Source: Sphingomonas sp. PL-96 (GTDB lineage: Bacteria > Pseudomonadota > Alphaproteobacteria > Sphingomonadales > Sphingomonadaceae). From it: a stretch of 64,000 nucleotides of DNA. A program made the position numbers and the translations under genes. This document shows positions 60,159 through 64,000 of the stretch, piece by piece. Positions within the stretch are counted from its first letter, which is position 1, and every line of letters begins with the position of its first letter. Location of the stretch: the NCBI RefSeq assembly GCF_020707215.1, contig NZ_JAJFET010000001.1, positions 558,001 through 622,000 of the forward strand, read 5' to 3'. Under the pieces are notes generated by a model. It did not search any database and had not been told where the DNA came from. It saw only the letters and a program-made list of their open reading frames with translations.

Positions 60159-60926
60159 TCAGAAGACGGGCTGGTTCGGGTCGCCGTCGGGAATGGGGGT
60201 GTGGATCCCGCATTCGGTCTTGTTCCAGCCGCTCCAGCGGCCGGAGCGCGGGTCTTCGCCCGGCGCCACCTTGTTGGTGCACGGCTGGCAGCCGATCGAC
60301 GGATAGCCCATCGCCACCAGCGGGTTCACCGGCAGGTCGTGCGCGACGAAATAGGCGTCCAGCTCTTCCTTGGACCAGGTGATGAGCGGGTTCACCTTCA
60401 GCCGGTCGCCGTCCAGTTCAAAACGCGGCAGGTTCGCTCGCGTCGCTGCCTGGAAAGCCTTGCGCCCGGTGAAGCTCGCGTCGAAGTTCGCCAGCCCGCG
60501 GGCGAGCGGCTCGACCTTGCGGATCTCGCAGCAGCCGTCGGGGTCATAGGACCAGCGCAACCCGCTCTCGTCACGCGCCGCCAGCCGCTCGGCGTCGGGA
60601 AGCACGATGCGCAGGTCGGTGAGGCCCAGGAAGCGCACCAGTTCGTCGCGATAGGCGATCGTTTCCGGAAAATGCTTCCCCGTATCCAGAAACAGTACCG
60701 GCACGGACCGGTCGACACTCGCCACCAAGTGCAGCAGCGCGGCCGACTCCGCCCCGAACGACGACACCACCGCCACTTCACCGAGCAGCCCTTCGCCGAG
60801 TGCCACGCGCAACATCTCCTGCGTGGTCACGCCGCGGAACCGCTCGTTCAGTCGCGCCGCATCCACCAGGGTGAAGCGGGGGGCGACATCCAGCACGTCG
60901 ATGATGCGCCGCGCGGCATTAGCCAT
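60159..60926 (-). CDS. cysH: Phosphoadenylyl/adenylyl-sulfate reductase
   Basis: 255 residues. SSFGAESAALL (about 55-65) is the PAPS-reductase-fold P-loop region. The double Cys in DGCCEIRK (about 132-139) and the C-x2-C in GCQPCT (about 214-219) would bind a 4Fe-4S cluster, which points to adenylyl-sulfate (APS) as substrate. KTECGIH near the C-terminus holds the catalytic Cys. It reduces activated sulfate to sulfite in the cytoplasm, using thioredoxin. The ATG at 60926 overlaps the DUF934 end by eight bases. The sulfite reductase is two genes upstream. Confidence 0.93.
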   Translation of the reverse strand: MANAARRIIDVLDVAPRFTLVDAARLNERFRGVTTQEMLRVALGEGLLGEVAVVSSFGAESAALLHLVASVDRSVPVLFLDTGKHFPETIAYRDELVRFLGLTDLRIVLPDAERLAARDESGLRWSYDPDGCCEIRKVEPLARGLANFDASFTGRKAFQAATRANLPRFELDGDRLKVNPLITWSKEELDAYFVAHDLPVNPLVAMGYPSIGCQPCTNKVAPGEDPRSGRWSGWNKTECGIHTPIPDGDPNQPVF

Positions 60927-61377
60927 GACGCAGTTTCCACACCGGTTGCACCGGGTCGGCAGCCCGCTGGTAGAAATGCGCGTAGCGGCTGAGCGCCGCC
61001 TCGGCGGTCGCCTGGTCGATCGGCGCCTCGGGCGCGAAGCTGTCGAACCCGCAGCGCCGCATCGGCAGCAGTTGGTCGACCAGCACGTCACCCTGCGCGC
61101 GCAGCTCGCCCTCATAGCCAGCCTCGCGCAGGACGCGTGCCGAGGAATAGCCGCGACCGTCGCGGAACTTGGGGAAGCTCACTTCCACCAGTGCGATGCG
61201 GCCGAGATAGGGCAGCAGCGCGCGTGCGTCGTCGCCCGCCTCCAGCCGCACCGCCGTGGCGTTGGACTGGCCCAGGAACGCGTCCAGCGTCACCGCCGGC
61301 TCGTCATGCGGCGCATCGTCGCGAAAGCGCAGGAAGCTCGCCTCGGCATCGGCCGGGTTGGTAGTCAGCTCAGCCAT
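60919..61377 (-). CDS. DUF934 family protein, sulfate assimilation
   Basis: 152 residues, soluble. FPKFRDGRGYSSARVLRE (about 72-89) and a G-E-L-R-A-Q-G-D-V-L-V-D-Q stretch (about 94-106) are the DUF934 signature. In Alphaproteobacteria this small protein lies between cysI and cysH and may help assemble or regulate sulfite reductase; its mechanism is unknown. The ATG is eight bases inside the end of cysI, and cysH starts inside its own end. Confidence 0.9.
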   Translation of the reverse strand: MAELTTNPADAEASFLRFRDDAPHDEPAVTLDAFLGQSNATAVRLEAGDDARALLPYLGRIALVEVSFPKFRDGRGYSSARVLREAGYEGELRAQGDVLVDQLLPMRRCGFDSFAPEAPIDQATAEAALSRYAHFYQRAADPVQPVWKLRHG

Positions 61378-63001
61378 AGATCGCCTCCTTGAACGGCTCC
61401 ATGCCGATGCGCCGGTATGTGTCGACGAAGCGCTCGCCCTCCTGCCGCTCGGCAAGATAGCGGTCGGTCACGCGCTCGATCGCGTCGACCACCCCGTCCT
61501 CGGAAAAGCCCGGGCCCGTGATCTTGCCCAGGCTCACGTCCTCGGCACCCGATCCCCCCAGCAGCAGCTGGAAATTCTCCGTGCCCTTCCGGTCCACGCC
61601 CAGGATGCCGATGTGCCCGGCATGGTGATGGCCGCACGCATTGATGCAGCCCGAAATCTTCAGCTTCAGCTCGCCCAGGTCGCGCTGCCGGCCGAGGTCG
61701 GCAAAGCGCCCCGCGATCTTCTGAGCCAGCGGGATCGAGCGCGCATTGGCGAGGCTGCAATAGTCGAGCCCCGGGCAGGCGATGATGTCGCCGATCAGGT
61801 CCAGGTTCGCCTCGGCAAGGCCCGCGTCGACCAGCTGCTGCCACACCGCGTACAGGTCCGCCTTGCGGACATGCGGCAGAACGATGTTCTGCGCATGGGT
61901 CACGCGCAGCTCGTCGAAGCTGTAGCGCTCGGCAAGCTCCGCCATGCGGTCGATCTGGTCGGCCGATGCGTCGCCCGGAATGCCCTTGGTCGGCTTCAGG
62001 CTGATGTTGACGATCGCATAGCCCGGCTGCTTGTGCGCCTTGACGTTCTGGTCGAGCCAGACCGCGAAGTCGGGATCGCTGCGGTCCAGCTCGTCCGACA
62101 GGCCCTGCTCGAACGGGGGCGGCGCGAAATGCGCGGCGATACGGTCGAACTCGGCCTGCGGCGGGTCGATCCCCAGCGCCTTCACCGCGACGAACTCTTC
62201 CTCCACCTGGCGGCGATATTCGTCGGCGCCGATCTCGTGGAGCAGGATCTTGATCCGCGCCTTGTAGATGTTGTCGCGCCGTCCGTAGCGATTGTAGACG
62301 CGCAGGCACGCTTCCAGATAGCTGACGAAGTCCTCGAACGGCACGAAGTCGCGGATCAGCGAGGCGATCATCGGCGTCCGGCCCATGCCGCCGCCTACAT
62401 ATACCGCAGCACCCAGCCTGCCGTCGCGCTCGAGGATCTGCAGCCCGATGTCGTGCAGGCGCATTGCCGCGCGATCCTCGTCGGCGGCGATCACCGCGAT
62501 CTTGAACTTGCGCGGCAGGTAGGTGAACTCGGGGTGGAAGGTCGACCACTGGCGCAGCAGCTCGGCCCAGGGGCGCGGGTCCGTCACCTCGTCGGCGGAC
62601 GCACCGGCGTACTGGTCGGACGAGATATTGCGGATGCAGTTGCCGCTGGTCTGGATGGCGTGCATCTCGACCGTCGCCAGCTCGCGCAGGATCGCGGGCG
62701 TATCTTCCAGCTTGATCCAGTTGAACTGCAGGTTCTGGCGCGTGGTGAAGTGGCCGTAGCCGCGATCATAGGTCCGCGCGATATGGCCCAGCATCCGCAT
62801 CTGGCGGCTGTCCATCGTGCCATAGGGGACGGCGACCCGCAGCATATAGGCGTGCAGCTGCAGGTAGAGCCCGTTCATCAGCCGCAGCGGCTTGAACTGA
62901 TCCTCGGTGATCTGGCCCGACAGGCGTCGCGCAACCTGATCGCTGAACTCCGCGATCCGGCCCTCGACGATCGAGCGGTCATATTCGTCGTACTTGTACA
63001 T
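61370..63001 (-). CDS. cysI: Nitrite/sulfite reductase hemoprotein (CysI-like)
   Basis: 543 residues. Two ferredoxin-like and two siroheme-binding halves are recognisable. The siroheme-4Fe4S ligands are the C-x5-C of CPGLDYC and the C-x3-C of CINAC, the latter followed by GHHHAGHIG. It reduces sulfite to sulfide by six electrons. Position in the sulfate assimilation block favours sulfite over nitrite. The electron donor, such as a ferredoxin or CysJ, is not in this block. The ATG at 63001 is 61 bases downstream of the DUF2849 stop. Confidence 0.93.
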   Translation of the reverse strand: MYKYDEYDRSIVEGRIAEFSDQVARRLSGQITEDQFKPLRLMNGLYLQLHAYMLRVAVPYGTMDSRQMRMLGHIARTYDRGYGHFTTRQNLQFNWIKLEDTPAILRELATVEMHAIQTSGNCIRNISSDQYAGASADEVTDPRPWAELLRQWSTFHPEFTYLPRKFKIAVIAADEDRAAMRLHDIGLQILERDGRLGAAVYVGGGMGRTPMIASLIRDFVPFEDFVSYLEACLRVYNRYGRRDNIYKARIKILLHEIGADEYRRQVEEEFVAVKALGIDPPQAEFDRIAAHFAPPPFEQGLSDELDRSDPDFAVWLDQNVKAHKQPGYAIVNISLKPTKGIPGDASADQIDRMAELAERYSFDELRVTHAQNIVLPHVRKADLYAVWQQLVDAGLAEANLDLIGDIIACPGLDYCSLANARSIPLAQKIAGRFADLGRQRDLGELKLKISGCINACGHHHAGHIGILGVDRKGTENFQLLLGGSGAEDVSLGKITGPGFSEDGVVDAIERVTDRYLAERQEGERFVDTYRRIGMEPFKEAIYG

Positions 63002-63062
63002 GCTACCCTCGTCACACCGGCCTGGGCCGGGATCGCGCGCCGGTTGGCGCCGCGGCGGTCGT

Positions 63063-63359
63063 TCAGATTACCCAGCTTCCGGCATCCGGATCGGCAGGCT
63101 TCAGCGTCAGGTCGGGCCGCACCGTCGGGCCCAGCGCCCGGATGCGGTCCTTGATATGCGCGGGGCGGGGGCCTTCCGCAGTCGCTTCGGCATCGATCAC
63201 GTAGGGCACGTTCACGCGCAGCGCGGCTTCTTCGACATGGGCGATCGCCTCGCCATTGGTGCCGACGTCGACCGCCTCCTCCAGGTGGCGCGACCAACCG
63301 CCGCCGGTCCACCACACCACGTCGCCGCTCGCCAGATCATTGCCCGTCAGGATTTTCAC
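63063..63359 (-). CDS. DUF2849 family protein, sulfate assimilation
   Basis: 98 residues. It begins VKILTGNDLASGDVVWWTG, typical of DUF2849, and contains YVIDAEA and a final PDLTLKP segment. Genes of this family lie between cysG and cysI in many Alphaproteobacteria, and the function is unknown. The GTG at 63359 overlaps the stop of the methyltransferase gene (GTGA). Confidence 0.88.
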   Translation of the reverse strand: MKILTGNDLASGDVVWWTGGGWSRHLEEAVDVGTNGEAIAHVEEAALRVNVPYVIDAEATAEGPRPAHIKDRIRALGPTVRPDLTLKPADPDAGSWVI

Positions 63360-64000
63360 GCCATTGCCTCCGCTGCGGTCGCCCATGCGCCCAGCTTGTC
63401 CTCTGCATCCGCCAGTTGGACGACTTCGCCCACCACGATCACCGCCGGGCTCTGCACGCCCTCGCGCCCGACCATCGGGCCGAGGTCGGCGAGGAGCGTG
63501 CGCAGCGCCCGCGCGCCGGGCAGGGTGCCGCGCTCCAGCACCGCTACCGGCATGTCCGGCGCGACACCGTCGGCCATCAGCTTGTCCGCAATCGCCTCGG
63601 CCGTCGCGACGCCCATGTAGATCACCAGCGTGCGGCCCTTGCCGGCTAGGCCCGACCAGTCCTGGTCGGTCAGCCCCTTGCACTGGCCTGCGACGAAGCT
63701 CACCGCCGAAGACCAGTCGCGATGGGTGAGCGGCAGCATGGCACCGGCCGCACAGCCCAGCGCCGCCGACACGCCGGGGATCACCTCAACAGTCAGGCCG
63801 GCAGCGCGCACCGCTTCGACTTCCTCGCCGCCGCGGCCGAAGATGAAGGGATCGCCGCCCTTCAGCCGCACGACGATGGCGCCGGTCTTCACATGCGCGA
63901 CGATCAGCGCGTTGATCGACTCCTGCGGCAGCGTGTGGCGCGAGCGGCGTTTGGCGACCGAGATGCGCTGGGCGGAGGCCGGGGCGATGTCGAGCACCCG
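63356..64000 (-). CDS. cobA: Uroporphyrinogen-III C-methyltransferase, C-terminal part
   Basis: At least 214 residues; the N-terminus lies beyond the window. VVRLKGGDPFIFGRGGEE (about 45-62 of the visible part), VEVIPGVSAALG and YMGV match SUMT (CobA/CysG-A). It methylates uroporphyrinogen III twice with SAM to make precorrin-2, the first step to siroheme, the cofactor of the downstream sulfite reductase. Whether the CysG-B dehydrogenase domain is fused upstream cannot be seen. Confidence 0.93.
   Translation of the reverse strand, partial: RVLDIAPASAQRISVAKRRSRHTLPQESINALIVAHVKTGAIVVRLKGGDPFIFGRGGEEVEAVRAAGLTVEVIPGVSAALGCAAGAMLPLTHRDWSSAVSFVAGQCKGLTDQDWSGLAGKGRTLVIYMGVATAEAIADKLMADGVAPDMPVAVLERGTLPGARALRTLLADLGPMVGREGVQSPAVIVVGEVVQLADAEDKLGAWATAAEAMA

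Noticed and set aside
59724..60992. Open frames reading through the 34-bp DnaA-box array
   Set aside because: The repeat period is not a multiple of three, the products have Pro/His/Thr bias without motifs, and the frame enters cysH on the wrong strand.

Overview
This is a high-GC alphaproteobacterial chromosome segment, most likely from Sphingomonas or a close sphingomonad. The evidence is a CtrA cell-cycle regulator at the left edge, a complete exosortase A (XrtA/PEP-CTERM) exopolysaccharide locus of the sphingomonad type, the cysG-DUF2849-cysI-DUF934-cysH sulfate assimilation block, UPF0262 and DUF2849 genes, and dispersed GC-rich REP-like palindromes. Coding density is high, and many neighbouring genes overlap by 1-8 bases (ATGA, GTGA or TGATG junctions), which indicates long translationally coupled operons. 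No rRNA, tRNA, insertion sequence, prophage or CRISPR array was seen.

Layout. 0-9.4 kb: ctrA (partial), an AI-2E-type permease, a LysR regulator divergent from wrbA, a VanY-like peptidase lipoprotein, then rluA-like, arfB and free-methionine-sulfoxide reductase genes, an OmpA lipoprotein, a cation/proton antiporter and a GT2 glycosyltransferase. 9.36-17.1 kb: an eight-gene leftward operon combining two nucleotidyltransferases, a probable third, a diacylglycerol-kinase-like enzyme, a flippase, a CDP-alcohol phosphotransferase and a TagF-like glycerophosphotransferase. It resembles a pathway for a phosphodiester-linked lipid or polymer that I cannot name. 17.1-22.6 kb: a TauE/SafE permease, a TonB-dependent receptor, a periplasmic cyclophilin and trxB.

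22.6-40.2 kb: the XrtA locus. ACP, hydrolase 2 and hydrolase 1 read leftward. Acyl-CoA ligase, PLP decarboxylase, export lipoprotein, chain-length protein, tyrosine kinase, outer-membrane protein, ATPase, deacetylase, FemAB, glycosyltransferase, XrtA-EpsI fusion and amidotransferase read rightward. A 92-residue PEP-CTERM protein closes the locus. The genes would together build and export an exopolysaccharide and sort PEP-CTERM proteins to the surface.

40.2-53.8 kb: an esterase, a two-gene polyamine unit (decarboxylase plus deoxyhypusine-synthase-like enzyme), a threonine-dehydratase-like enzyme, a TMEM175-type channel, a membrane diguanylate cyclase, a five-gene operon of small poorly known proteins, a TonB-like protein, and a coupled run of two cysteine desulfurases, a ferredoxin and a class A beta-lactamase. 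53.8-64 kb: a HerA-like ATPase, cytidine deaminase, GH25 protein, UPF0262, dnaB, DUF3088, a 790-base non-coding region, and the sulfate assimilation block.

The most unusual non-coding signal is in that 790-base gap: a degenerate 34-bp tandem array (59786-60023) carrying three perfect DnaA boxes (TTATCCACA) plus a degenerate one, at exactly 68-bp steps, about 0.8 kb downstream of dnaB. A second oddity is a roughly 90-bp REP-type composite element, found in three other places in the window, that lies in frame inside the exosortase-associated hydrolase 2 gene.
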